From NCBI RefSeq assembly GCF_001612685.1, contig NZ_BDAY01000018.1, forward strand, positions 29,776 through 93,775: a DNA stretch of 64,000 nucleotides. Reading direction: 5' to 3'. The position numbers and the translations under genes were made by a program. The stretch comes from Nocardia altamirensis NBRC 108246 (GTDB lineage Bacteria > Actinomycetota > Actinomycetes > Mycobacteriales > Mycobacteriaceae). Numbering within the stretch: the stretch's first letter is position 1; the number at the start of each line of letters is the position of its first letter. Shown here in pieces: positions 51,841 through 60,819 of this stretch. The notes under the pieces were generated by a model, which had not been told where the DNA came from, ran no database searches, and saw only the letters and a program-made list of their open reading frames with translations.

Positions 51841-53589
51841 TCAGACCGCGGCAGGTTCCAGCCGCCAGCCCGACGCGCGCGAGCGCTCGTTCCAGAAGTC
51901 GGCATAGCGCCCGCCCGCGGCCAAAAGCTCCGTGTGCGTACCGCGTTCGACGATCCGGCCGCCGTCGAGAAACAGGATCTGGTCGGCGTGCGCGATGGTT
52001 GCCAGCCGGTGGGCCACAACGATCACCGTCTTGTCCCTGGTGAGCTGGTGCACGCCGCGCACGACCACCGCCTCGCTGTGCGGGTCGAGCGCGCTGGTCG
52101 CCTCGTCGAGCAGCACGATCGGCGCGTCCTTGAGCAATGCGCGAGCGATCGAAACTCGTTGCCGCTCACCGCCGGACAATGCCGCGCCACCCTCGCCGAC
52201 CGCCGTGTTCAGCCCATCGGGCAGGCGCTCGACGATCTCGTCGACGCGCGCCGCCTCGGCCGCCTGCCACACCTCGGCGTCGGTGGCGTCGGGTTTGCCG
52301 ATCCGAATATTGTCCGCCACAGAGCGATTGAAGAGATAGACGTTCTGGAAGACCAGCGACAGTTGGTCGAGCAGCGTCGCCGACGGCTGATCCCTGACGT
52401 CGTGCTCGCCGACCACCACGCGGCCCGAGTCGGTGTCGTAGAACCGCGCGGCCAGGCGCAACAACGTGGTCTTGCCCGCGCCGCTCGGCCCGACGATCGC
52501 CGTGGTCGTGCCCGCAGGGACGCTGAAGGTCAACTCCGAAACCACCGGCTCGCCAGGCCGATAACCGAAGCTCACATTGTCGAAGACCACCGAGGGAGCA
52601 CCCGGCGTGACCGCCGCGGTTGCCTCGGGCAACATCGGCTCGGCCAGCAACTCGGTCACCCGATCGATGGCCGCGGCGGCACCACGCAAGCCGGTGCCGA
52701 GCAGGGCAGCCTGATTCAGCGGCTCGATGAACCGCGAACTCACTGCGATCAGCGCAATCGCCGCCGCCGCCGAAATCGCGCCGCCGGTGGCGCGGCTCAC
52801 CACGATGTAGGCAAGCACCAAGAACACAGCCTGGACGAACAGCGAGAACACGATCAAGCCAGGCACGGACGCGAAGAGCATCCGCGAGGATGCCGACCGC
52901 TGCCGGTGCAGCGCCGCCTCCAGCGCGCGATTGCCTGCACCGACCGCGCCGAACGCGCGCAGGACCGGTTGTGCCTGCGCGAATTCCACCACCCTGCTGT
53001 CCGCCTCGGAGGCGGCAGCGTGCACCTGCGCGTCGGAACGGCTGTAGGCCAGGTTGGCGAGGTTGTTGACCACGAAGAGCACGGGCGCTGCGAGCAGCAT
53101 GGTGAGCGCGATCCGCCAGTCGATGAACAGCATGCCCACCGCTACCGCAAGCGGTACCAGGATGCTGCTGAGCACCTTGGCAATCAGATACGCGACGGCG
53201 CCCTGGATTTCGCGCACATTCTCAACGGCAAGCCGCGACAGCGGTCCGGCACTGTGGGTTTCGAACCAGCCGAGCGGCAGCGCGTTGAGGTGATCGCCGA
53301 TCCTGGTCTGCAGCCCGCGTTGCATGCCGACGGCCATCCGCAACCCGGTCGACGCCTGCAGGTAGCTGAAGATCGCGACACCGGCGACGGCGGCCACCAT
53401 CAGCAGCACCCACACCTCGGCCCGGCCGAGGTCGTCGTCGAACAGCGCCTCCAGCACCGGGATCAGCAGGAGGTACGCGACAGCCTGGCACAGCGCCTGC
53501 AGCGTGATCACGGCGAGCAGTTTCGGTGTCAGAGGGGCGAACTCGTCCGGGACGAGCCCGAGAACCTTGCGAATCATCGAGCCTCTCAT
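51841..53589 (-). CDS. irtB: ABC transporter, permease-ATPase fusion (IrtB-like)
   Basis: A 582-residue half-transporter from the ATG at 53589, overlapping the upstream partner by four bases (ATGA). The first 310 residues hold six membrane segments. The ATPase has Walker A G-P-S-G-A-G-K-T-T-L, the signature A-L-S-G-G-E-R-Q-R-V-S, Walker B I-V-L-L-D-E-A-T-S-A-L-D and the H-loop V-V-A-H-R-L. With the neighbour it would form an exporter-fold heterodimer which, like mycobacterial IrtAB, imports ferric siderophore. The iron box upstream of the pair supports this. An internal ATG at 53577 is also possible. Confidence 0.85.
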   Translation of the reverse strand: MRGSMIRKVLGLVPDEFAPLTPKLLAVITLQALCQAVAYLLLIPVLEALFDDDLGRAEVWVLLMVAAVAGVAIFSYLQASTGLRMAVGMQRGLQTRIGDHLNALPLGWFETHSAGPLSRLAVENVREIQGAVAYLIAKVLSSILVPLAVAVGMLFIDWRIALTMLLAAPVLFVVNNLANLAYSRSDAQVHAAASEADSRVVEFAQAQPVLRAFGAVGAGNRALEAALHRQRSASSRMLFASVPGLIVFSLFVQAVFLVLAYIVVSRATGGAISAAAAIALIAVSSRFIEPLNQAALLGTGLRGAAAAIDRVTELLAEPMLPEATAAVTPGAPSVVFDNVSFGYRPGEPVVSELTFSVPAGTTTAIVGPSGAGKTTLLRLAARFYDTDSGRVVVGEHDVRDQPSATLLDQLSLVFQNVYLFNRSVADNIRIGKPDATDAEVWQAAEAARVDEIVERLPDGLNTAVGEGGAALSGGERQRVSIARALLKDAPIVLLDEATSALDPHSEAVVVRGVHQLTRDKTVIVVAHRLATIAHADQILFLDGGRIVERGTHTELLAAGGRYADFWNERSRASGWRLEPAAV

Positions 53590-55436
53590 TCCGCCGCCTT
53601 CGTGTCGATGAGCGAGACCGCGCCGACCGCCGCCTCGTTGATTTCCCACAGCCGCTGATAGGTCCCGCCTGCGCGGACCAGACTCTGGTGGTCGCCATGT
53701 TCGACCACGGTGCCGTTCTCCAACACCAGGATTCGGTCGACGCCGGTGATGGTGTGCAGGCGGTGCGCGATGACCAGCACCGTCCGCCCTGCGACAAGTA
53801 CCGCGAGTGCGTCCTGCACCGCCGCCTCGGATTCCGGGTCGGCGAAGGCGGTCGCCTCGTCGAGGACGAGCACGGGAGTGTCCGCGAGCAGCGCCCTGGC
53901 GACCGAGAGCCGTTGCGCCTCACCACCGGACAGGCTGGCGTCGACGCCGATCTCGGAGTCGTAGCCGCGCGGCAGCGCCACGATGCGGTCGTGGATCTGG
54001 GCCGCGCGCGCTGCCCGCTCCAGCGCCGCGTCGTCGGCGTTCTCGTCGGCCAAGCGCAGGTTGTCCCGGATCGTCCCGCGGATCAGCCGCACGTCCTGGA
54101 AGACGAAACCGACCGTGCGATAGAGCTCTTCGGTCGAATAGTCGCGAATATCGCGTCCCGCGATGGCGATTCGACCGGAGTCGACGTCGTAGAAGCGGGG
54201 CAGCAACTTGGCGAGGGTCGACTTGCCCGAGCCGCTCGGGCCGACCAGCGCGGTGAGAGTGCCTGGCGCCAGCGCTATATCGACGTCGTGCAGCACCTGG
54301 CGGTCCGACCGGTAGCCGAAGGCCACCGACTCGAATCGGACGACACCGGCTTGTGTGTCGTCCCGCTCCTGCGCGTCGCCGGAACCCGACACCAATTCGG
54401 GCGTCTGCTGCAACTCGTGTAGTCGCACCGCCGCGGCGCCCGCAGTCCGCAGCGCCTGTCCGCCGTAACCCAGACTCATCAGCGCACTGCCGAGTCCGAG
54501 TCCGACCAGCAGGAACGGCAGCACATCGAGCGGGGCCAGCCAGTCGAGCCGGACTGCGCCGAGTCCGGCAAGGACGATCACCAGCATCACGAACACCGGC
54601 ATGATCACGATGTCGGACACCGATTGCAGCCGGATCATCGGCGTCTTCCAGCGGTCGAAGCTGCGGGCCTGGTTGTCGACCGCGTCCTGGAACACGCTGT
54701 GCGCCTTGCCTGCCTGTCCGAACGCGCGCACCACCTGAATGCCGTCGACGAATTCGACGGTGGCCTCCTGCACCCGCTTCTCCCACCGGGTGTAGACGGC
54801 AAGCCGGTCGCGGCCGTCCTGGTTCATCATCTTGCTCAGCGCGAACGCGTAGACGGCCAACGTAATAAGCAGCACCAGGGTGAGTCGCCAGTCGACGGTG
54901 ACCAGATAGCCGAGGGTGACCACCGGAACGACCAACGCGCCGATGAAGTCCAGCCGCGCGTGCGCCACCAGATAGTGCAGCGCCTCGACATCGTCCTGTA
55001 GGAAACGCTTCACCTCGCTGGAGGTGCGCTCGCCGAACCAGCCGAGCGGGACCCTGGTCAACTTGGCGGCGAGCGCCTGGCGGACCGTCAGCTGGAATCC
55101 CGCGTCGACCAGATGCGCCCAGGTCAGCGCGGCGGCCTGGAGCAGGCCGCGGATCACGAGGATGATCGTCGCAGCCCAGACCAGCTGCCAGACCTGATCG
55201 GTGTCGACCTGCTCGGCGAGCAGTTCCCGGCAGGCCGCGACGATCAGCACGAACGGCACGACGGTACACACCGAAGCCACCGCGACGATGACGCTCGCGA
55301 GCGTCAGCATGCCCTGCACCGGCGCGAGGATCTCCTTGCGCGCCAATGCTTCCTGCTGTTTGAGCGCCTTGGCCGCCGCTTTGGTTGGGCGGTTCCCCGT
55401 CTCCGCCGCAGGCAGCGGCTCGACCTCCACCGTCAT
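53586..55436 (-). CDS. irtA: ABC transporter, permease-ATPase fusion (IrtA-like, without SIP domain)
   Basis: A 616-residue half-transporter from the ATG at 55436 (M-T-V-E-V-E-P-L-P), with GAGAGGCGA upstream. The N-terminal cytosolic stretch is rich in Lys, Ala and Gln. Six membrane segments follow, then an ATPase with G-P-S-G-S-G-K-S-T-L, L-S-G-G-E-A-Q-R-L-S and V-L-V-L-D-E-A-T-A-F-A-D. Walker B is followed by an Ala-Phe-Ala-Asp D-loop rather than the usual Ser-Ala-Leu-Asp, as in the less active half of such pairs. Mycobacterial IrtA has an N-terminal flavin SIP domain; this protein lacks it, and a separate SIP gene exists at 46773. Confidence 0.85.
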   Translation of the reverse strand: MTVEVEPLPAAETGNRPTKAAAKALKQQEALARKEILAPVQGMLTLASVIVAVASVCTVVPFVLIVAACRELLAEQVDTDQVWQLVWAATIILVIRGLLQAAALTWAHLVDAGFQLTVRQALAAKLTRVPLGWFGERTSSEVKRFLQDDVEALHYLVAHARLDFIGALVVPVVTLGYLVTVDWRLTLVLLITLAVYAFALSKMMNQDGRDRLAVYTRWEKRVQEATVEFVDGIQVVRAFGQAGKAHSVFQDAVDNQARSFDRWKTPMIRLQSVSDIVIMPVFVMLVIVLAGLGAVRLDWLAPLDVLPFLLVGLGLGSALMSLGYGGQALRTAGAAAVRLHELQQTPELVSGSGDAQERDDTQAGVVRFESVAFGYRSDRQVLHDVDIALAPGTLTALVGPSGSGKSTLAKLLPRFYDVDSGRIAIAGRDIRDYSTEELYRTVGFVFQDVRLIRGTIRDNLRLADENADDAALERAARAAQIHDRIVALPRGYDSEIGVDASLSGGEAQRLSVARALLADTPVLVLDEATAFADPESEAAVQDALAVLVAGRTVLVIAHRLHTITGVDRILVLENGTVVEHGDHQSLVRAGGTYQRLWEINEAAVGAVSLIDTKAAE

Positions 55437-55511
55437 GTGTTGTCGCCTCTCGACCATCGTGGGATGCCTCGTCGGAATCGGGCCCATCCTCACATAGAAC
55501 CGATCAAGAAG

Positions 55512-55530
55512 ATAGGTTAGCCTAAGTTAC
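55512..55530 (-). promoter_or_regulatory. iron box upstream of irtAB-like genes
   Basis: ATAGGTTAGCCTAAGTTAC matches the iron-box consensus at 15 of 19 positions with a near-perfect left half. It lies 76 bases upstream of the irtA-like ATG. A divergent hydrolase gene starts 150 bases to the right and might share it. Confidence 0.75.
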
Positions 55531-55681
55531 TAAGGACTACGGCGGGTCATCCTGCTGGATGACGCAGTCGCGACCTGCTGTCGACGCGCGGGCGCCGGTC
55601 CGTGCCGCACGCTGGTACTCGGGTTCGGAGCGGGCAGCGCAGCCGAGGCGAACCGATCACGGAGCGGAAGGTCAGCGGCGC

Positions 55682-57085
55682 ATGTCGGTCATGGATGTTC
55701 TCCTGGCGCTCGGCGCCATCGCGTACGCGGTGACGGCGATAGCGTCTCGGCGCCTCGCGCGCTGGGGCACCCTCGTGCTGCTGCCCGTGCTCGCCGTCGG
55801 AGGCGTGGCTCAGTGGATTGTCGAGGGGTTCTACTGGCAGTTCGCGCCGACGTATGTACTGGTTTGCGGCGCCGCCGGGCTGGTGGTCGCGCAGCGTGAT
55901 CGAGATCGGCAGTCCACCTGGCGGCGCAGGTGGGTCGGTGTCGCCCGCGGCGGCGTCGGGATTCTGGTGGTGGTTGCCGGGATCGCCTGGCTGCTGGTGC
56001 CGGTGCCGAACCTGCCGAGACCGACCGGCCCGTATGCGGTGGGGACCGAGGTCTTTCGCCTGGTCGATCCGCAACGATCGGAGACCGCAACGGATTCGGC
56101 CGACGACCACCGCAATGTCGTTGTGCAAGCGTGGTATCCCGCCGACCCAGCGGTTTCCGGAACACCATCGACCTACCTCGACGGCCTGGATCGACTACCC
56201 GAGCAGGTGACGGTGTTGCCCGCATGCCTCATGCGCGGCTACGGGCGGATCGACACGCACGGGCGGACCGGGGTTCCGGTCAGTGCCGACCGGGCGCGCT
56301 GGCCTGTGGTGTTGTTCTCGCCCGGATACGGCGCTCCCCGCGGCTTTTACACCGGGTTGATCGCCGATCTGGCCAGCCGGGGTGTCGTCGTTTTTGCGGT
56401 GGATCACCCCTACGAGGTGGCGGTCACGGAGCTGGTCGACGGCACGATCGCGACGCAACAGCAGCGCTTTCTCGACGATGATCCGGACCAATCCCGTTAT
56501 ATGAGTGCGCAACTCGATGTCCGCACGGCGGATCTGCGCTTCGTGGTAGATCAGCTCGGGCGGCCGGGCGGGTTCGGCGCCCGACTGTCCGATCGCCTCG
56601 ACACCGAACATGTTGCTGCCATCGGACATTCGTTCGGCGGCGCGACCGCCGCCGCGGCACTCGCGAGCGATCCACGTCTCACGGCGGCCGCGAATATCGA
56701 TGGGACGTTGTATGGCACCCTCCCCCAGCAGGCGCTGACGAAACCGTTCCTGTTGCTGGAGAGCGATCATTCGGAAACCGGCCACTCCGCGCAGTACTTG
56801 GACGGCAACCGTGCGCTGCTGGATCGGCTGCGCGCGCCGGGCTTCCGCTACGAGATCGCCGAGGCCAACCACTACAGCTTCACCGACGCGCCGCGGTTTC
56901 TCGCCGACCCGGCCAGGCACCTGGTTGCCCAATTCATCGGTGGTTCTCGCGGGCCGAGGCAGACACAGCGCGCGACCAACGACATCCTGATGGCGTTCCT
57001 GCAGGATCCGCTCGGCATCGGCCACGGGGACACCGCGGCCGCGGCCGCCAAGTACCGGAATATTCACGGCGGGCCGGTCCGATAG
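55682..57085 (+). CDS. alpha/beta-hydrolase with N-terminal membrane domain
   Basis: A 467-residue protein from the ATG at 55682 (M-S-V-M-D-V-L-L). Three or four hydrophobic segments span residues 1-110, and the rest is an alpha/beta-hydrolase like PAF-acetylhydrolase or dienelactone-hydrolase proteins: F-S-P-G-Y-G-A-P-R-G-F-Y (oxyanion region), A-V-D-H-P-Y, the nucleophile elbow G-H-S-F-G-G, and a final His in A-N-H-Y-S-F-T-D. It probably cleaves an ester lipid at the membrane. Its neighbours are an iron-regulated ABC transporter and unrelated genes. A link to siderophore use is possible but not shown. Confidence 0.8.
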   Translation: MSVMDVLLALGAIAYAVTAIASRRLARWGTLVLLPVLAVGGVAQWIVEGFYWQFAPTYVLVCGAAGLVVAQRDRDRQSTWRRRWVGVARGGVGILVVVAGIAWLLVPVPNLPRPTGPYAVGTEVFRLVDPQRSETATDSADDHRNVVVQAWYPADPAVSGTPSTYLDGLDRLPEQVTVLPACLMRGYGRIDTHGRTGVPVSADRARWPVVLFSPGYGAPRGFYTGLIADLASRGVVVFAVDHPYEVAVTELVDGTIATQQQRFLDDDPDQSRYMSAQLDVRTADLRFVVDQLGRPGGFGARLSDRLDTEHVAAIGHSFGGATAAAALASDPRLTAAANIDGTLYGTLPQQALTKPFLLLESDHSETGHSAQYLDGNRALLDRLRAPGFRYEIAEANHYSFTDAPRFLADPARHLVAQFIGGSRGPRQTQRATNDILMAFLQDPLGIGHGDTAAAAAKYRNIHGGPVR

Positions 57086-57301
57086 CTGGAAACCACTCGA
57101 CAAATCCCACGCGTCGGCCGAATAGGTTGTCGCACTGCGGACTTGTCCCGGACATCTGCGAAAACAATTAAGGGCTCGAGGATTTCAGCCGCCCATCACG
57201 TTGGGTAATGCTCTGTGAACGACTAGGCAACCAGGCCCGATAGCGCCGAGACATAGCTAGATTTCCCTCCGTACGGAAACACTGGCCATGGAGTCACGAA
57301 T

Positions 57302-57496
57302 ATGTTTGTTACACAGATCATTTCCACAATTGCGTCCTGTTCGGTCGATCCCGGCGAACTGACGCCGGAACAAGCACACCGCGCGATGCAAGTGCATTTG
57401 AGTTGCAGTGTCGACGCGTGCCGGATGCGCAGGCGGGCCAGGCGGACGCTGGTCGAGGCCAAGCGGATGGTCCTCGACGAGCGGGCTACGCCGTAG
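57302..57496 (+). CDS. small cysteine-containing protein of unknown function
   Basis: A 64-residue protein, M-F-V-T-Q-I-I-S-T-I, with three cysteines and a basic C-terminal half (C-R-M-R-R-R-A-R-R-T-L). GGAG lies about ten bases upstream of the ATG. The stretch P-E-Q-A-H-R-A-M-Q-V-H-L suggests a helix. Short proteins of this shape occur in nocardiae but I cannot name a family. It stands alone between two longer plus-strand genes, with about 216 bases of featureless sequence before it. Confidence 0.5.
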   Translation: MFVTQIISTIASCSVDPGELTPEQAHRAMQVHLSCSVDACRMRRRARRTLVEAKRMVLDERATP

Positions 57497-57620
57497 ACCG
57501 CCGATGCGCACACCGAGGCAGTGCCGCGCGGCGGCGGCGCGGGCAGCGGCGGTCACCCACCAGGGATGGCGGATATCCGCGTATCGGAATCCGCCAGGGT
57601 GCCGTGGTGTTGTCCCAGCT

Positions 57621-58073
57621 ATGACCACAACGGCATCCGAACGTTCCCTCGGCCCTGTCGTCGACCCGGACACCGATTTCGGTGCCAAGGTGATCGACCG
57701 CTTCCAGCGCGAAGAGGTGATCTGGCTGACCACCGTCGGCAGCTCCGGCACTCCGCAGCCCAACCCGGTCTGGTTCCAGTGGGGCAATGACGAGATCCTG
57801 CTGTTCAGCCAGCCCGACCAGGCGAAGGTGCGCAACCTGATCCGCAATCCGCGGGTCTCGCTGAATCTGAACGCCACCAAGTATGGCGGTGACGTCGTCG
57901 TGCTCACCGGCACCGCACGCGTCGATGAAGCGGGCGCCTCTGCTGACGAGATCGCCGCCTACACCGAGAAGTACGCCCGCGGACTGAAGAGCCTCTCGAT
58001 GACCGCCGACCAGTTCTATACCGAGTACTCCGCCGTTGTCCGGATCAGCCCGGACCGCTTGCGCGGCTTCTGA
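57621..58073 (+). CDS. PPOX-class F420-dependent oxidoreductase-like protein
   Basis: A 150-residue split-barrel protein of the pyridoxamine-5'-phosphate-oxidase/F420 class. It has F-Q-R-E-E-V-I-W-L-T-T-V, G-T-P-Q-P-N-P-V-W-F-Q-W, K-V-R-N-L-I-R-N-P-R-V-S-L-N-L and a final P-D-R-L-R-G-F. It resembles mycobacterial Rv3369-type proteins. The family binds coenzyme F420 or flavin, and the substrate is unknown. The ATG at 57621 is chosen over longer upstream frames because similarity begins there. It ends 10 bases before the next gene. Confidence 0.85.
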   Translation: MTTTASERSLGPVVDPDTDFGAKVIDRFQREEVIWLTTVGSSGTPQPNPVWFQWGNDEILLFSQPDQAKVRNLIRNPRVSLNLNATKYGGDVVVLTGTARVDEAGASADEIAAYTEKYARGLKSLSMTADQFYTEYSAVVRISPDRLRGF

Positions 58074-58083
58074 ATCGGACGCG

Positions 58084-58608
58084 ATGTTCCAGCCGCCGCC
58101 CGCCACGGCCGCGTGGCAGCATCGCGACGCACGCGTTGGTTTCGAGAGCGCGTTCCTGGCGGTGACCACGGCCGGGATCCAGATCGACGGATGGGTCACC
58201 GCGGTCGAGGACGGGCGGGTGTTCGCGGTGGGCTACGAGATCACGCTCGACCCGTCATGGCACACCAGGCGCGCCAGGGTGACCAGTCGCGCTCCTGACG
58301 GCAAGCACGTGGTCGAACTGGTCACCGACGGAACGGGGATCTGGACGGTCGACGGCACCCGATTCGACAGCCTCGACGGCTGTCTCGATGTCGATCTGGC
58401 GGCGTCGGCGCTGACCAACGCCTTCCCAGTGCATCGGCTCGGGTGCGAGATCGGCGAGAGCGCGGAGGCACCCGCGGCTTATGTCGATGTCGACACCTTG
58501 ACGGTGACCCGACTCGAGCAGCGCTACCGCCGGATCGAGGACGACGGTGCGCGGCAGCGCTTCGCGTACGCCGCACCCGAATTCGACTTCACCAGCACGC
58601 TCACCTAA
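58084..58608 (+). CDS. putative glycolipid-binding-domain protein (DUF1089)
   Basis: A 174-residue protein, M-F-Q-P-P-P-A-T-A-A-W-Q-H. It matches the DUF1089/putative glycolipid-binding family, with G-F-E-S-A-F, Y-E-I-T-L-D-P-S-W-H-T-R-R-A, W-T-V-D-G, L-D-G-C-L-D-V-D-L and the later T-V-T-R-L-E-Q-R-Y. It has no signal peptide. It lies directly after the PPOX-type gene and is probably co-transcribed with it. The biochemical role is not known beyond the family name. Confidence 0.8.
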   Translation: MFQPPPATAAWQHRDARVGFESAFLAVTTAGIQIDGWVTAVEDGRVFAVGYEITLDPSWHTRRARVTSRAPDGKHVVELVTDGTGIWTVDGTRFDSLDGCLDVDLAASALTNAFPVHRLGCEIGESAEAPAAYVDVDTLTVTRLEQRYRRIEDDGARQRFAYAAPEFDFTSTLT

Positions 58609-58710
58609 GACGAGTCCGGATTCGTTCTCGACTACCCGGGCATCGCCGTTCGCGCATACTGACCGGCCGCATCGTCGGTCCGGATGGGCCGACGACTAGG
58701 GTCGATGCCG

Positions 58711-59640
58711 ATGAGAAGGCGGCAGCAACCGCCGTTGCCCAAGCGGCACGGCCTGGATCCGGCCCGGCTCCGGCTGCCGGAAGCCGGTGATTGGGCGACG
58801 ATCCGCGACCATCTGGTCGAGCGGCTGCCAAGGGTCGATCCGGCTCGGATCGATGAGCTGCTGCGCGACGGCGGGATCGTTGACCTCGACGGTCCGATCG
58901 CGCCGGACGCCCCGTACGCACCCGGCGGTGCGGTGTGGTTCCACCGCGATCTGCCCACCGAGACGCCGGTGCCGTTCGACATCACCGTGGTGCACCGCGA
59001 CGACGACCTGCTCGTGGTGGACAAGCCGCACTTTCTCGCCACCATTCCACGCGGCCAGCACATTCTGCAGACCGCGTTGGTGCGGCTGCGCCAGGACCTC
59101 GAGCTCCCCGAGCTGATTCCGGCGCATCGGTTGGATCGGGTGACAGCAGGGCTGGTGCTGTTCATCATCAATCCGGCGCGGCGCGGGGCCTATCAGACGA
59201 TGTTCCACAAGCGCACGGTCAATAAGGAATACGAGGCGATCGCGCCGTTCGATCCCGATCTGGAGTTGCCGCGTGTGGTGCGTAGCCGGATCGTGAAAGA
59301 GAAGCATGTCTTGGCGGCGCAAGAGGTTGCGGGCGAACCCAATGCCGAGACCTCGATCGAACTGCTCGAGCAGCGCGGCGGGCTCGGCCGCTACCGGTTG
59401 CGGCCGGTGACCGGACGGACCCATCAGCTGCGGCTGCATATGAACAGCCTCGGCATCCCGATTCTCGGCGACGATTTCTATCCGGTGCTCACCGATAAGC
59501 CGGTCGACAATTTCACGCGGCCGCTGCAGTTGCTTGCGGCGTCGCTCGCGTTCACCGATCCGATCAGCGGGCAGCCGCGGCGTTTCGACACCACGTTCAG
59601 CCTGCAGGCCTGGCGCGATCCGGACGGGTGGGTCGGCTGA
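58711..59640 (+). CDS. RluA family RNA pseudouridine synthase
   Basis: A protein of about 309 residues that converts uridine to pseudouridine in rRNA or tRNA. The catalytic loop H139-R-L-D142 and the later R-T-H-Q-L-R-L-H-M motif are intact, and the family strands V-V-D-K-P and K-E-Y-E-A are present. The ATG at 58711 has AGGG nine bases upstream. An ATG two codons earlier (58705) is also possible. No S4 domain in its usual form is obvious, so the target RNA cannot be named. A strong hairpin overlaps its stop codon. Confidence 0.88.
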   Translation: MRRRQQPPLPKRHGLDPARLRLPEAGDWATIRDHLVERLPRVDPARIDELLRDGGIVDLDGPIAPDAPYAPGGAVWFHRDLPTETPVPFDITVVHRDDDLLVVDKPHFLATIPRGQHILQTALVRLRQDLELPELIPAHRLDRVTAGLVLFIINPARRGAYQTMFHKRTVNKEYEAIAPFDPDLELPRVVRSRIVKEKHVLAAQEVAGEPNAETSIELLEQRGGLGRYRLRPVTGRTHQLRLHMNSLGIPILGDDFYPVLTDKPVDNFTRPLQLLAASLAFTDPISGQPRRFDTTFSLQAWRDPDGWVG

Positions 59641-59664
59641 CCGCACGGAAAGGTCAGCCGACCC
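59630..59664 (+). terminator. terminator overlapping the RluA-like stop codon
   Basis: A perfect 13-bp stem (59630-59642 with 59652-59664) and nine-base loop. The left arm includes the last codons and the TGA of the pseudouridine synthase gene. Confidence 0.75.
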
Positions 59665-59802
59665 GTTGCGCCCGCCGCGGTGGCTCAGGCCACGCCGGGC
59701 GCGGCTCCTTCGGCTGAAACAAGTTCTAGTCAGATTAACGCGTTGCGTGCTGCGGCACGGTGAGACCGATAGATCCGACCAATTCGGGTACTGCGGGAGC
59801 AA

Positions 59803-60594
59803 ATGGACAACCAAACTGCGGCCTTGACGCCGATCCGTACACTAGGCGGGATGCTCGCACAGGACCTCGAGGAAGCGACCCCGCCTCGCCACAAAATGCA
59901 TGCGTATATCGATGTGGCCGTGGTCGTCGTCGTCTTGGCAGGCACCAATCTGATCGCTCATTTCACCACCGCGTGGGCCAGCATCGTGACCGTGCCCGTG
60001 GCGGCCATCGTGCTGCTCGCACTGGTGCGCAGGCGCGGCCTGCACTGGCATGAGCTCGGTCTTTCACCGAGGCACTGGCGGCGCGGGACGCTCTACGCGC
60101 TCGGCGCCGTCGGCGTGGTCCTCGCGGCGGTCGCGATCGGGGCGGCGCTGCCGATCACGCGGCCGTTCTTTCTCGCCGACCGCTACGCGACCATTTCCGG
60201 TGCGCTGGTTGCCTCGATGATCGTGATCCCGCTGCAGACGGTGATACCGGAAGAGTTGGCGTTTCGCGGCGTGCTGCACGGCACGCTCGACCGGGTTTAC
60301 GGAGTCCGTGGCGTCTTCGCTGCCGGATCGCTGCTTTTCGGGCTGTGGCATATCGCCTCTTCGCTCGGCCTCACCAGTAGTAATCGTGGGCTCGCCGGCT
60401 TTGTGGGCGGCGGTGTCGCCGGTCAGGTCATCGGAATTCTGCTCGCGGTGGCCGCCACCGCAGGCGCAGGAGTCGTCTTCACCTGGCTGCGGCGGCGCAG
60501 CGGCAGCCTGCTCGCGCCGATAGCGCTGCACTGGTCGGTCAACGGTGCGGGCGCGCTCGCCGCCGCCATCGTGTGGCACACCACCCTGACCTGA
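59803..60594 (+). CDS. CPBP family intramembrane metalloprotease
   Basis: A 263-residue membrane protein with about seven hydrophobic segments. The CAAX-protease/bacteriocin-processing (CPBP, ABI) motifs are present: E150-E151-L-A-F-R155, F-G-L-W-H183, and H243-W-S-V-N247. Such proteins cut substrates inside the membrane; the target is unknown. The ATG at 59803 has GGGAG close to it. A second in-frame ATG at 59851, after G-G-C-G-G-G, is an alternative start that keeps all membrane segments. Confidence 0.88.
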   Translation: MDNQTAALTPIRTLGGMLAQDLEEATPPRHKMHAYIDVAVVVVVLAGTNLIAHFTTAWASIVTVPVAAIVLLALVRRRGLHWHELGLSPRHWRRGTLYALGAVGVVLAAVAIGAALPITRPFFLADRYATISGALVASMIVIPLQTVIPEELAFRGVLHGTLDRVYGVRGVFAAGSLLFGLWHIASSLGLTSSNRGLAGFVGGGVAGQVIGILLAVAATAGAGVVFTWLRRRSGSLLAPIALHWSVNGAGALAAAIVWHTTLT

Positions 60595-60819
60595 ATTCGT
60601 CACCTTCCCAGCGGAATTCCTTCGGTTTTCGATGCGCGGGCTCGGCGGCGGGTTGCCCGAATCGGCGTGTCACAAGATCACCCGAGGACAACCGAATATT
60701 CGCACGGGTTTTCGAGCGTCGGCATTGACCTCGGACTGCGGTCGGTCTAATCTCACTCCGATCACACATATGTTCGAGCAAGTAGGTCTGACTGACGATC
60801 TGCTCCGGGAAGGCTCGCG

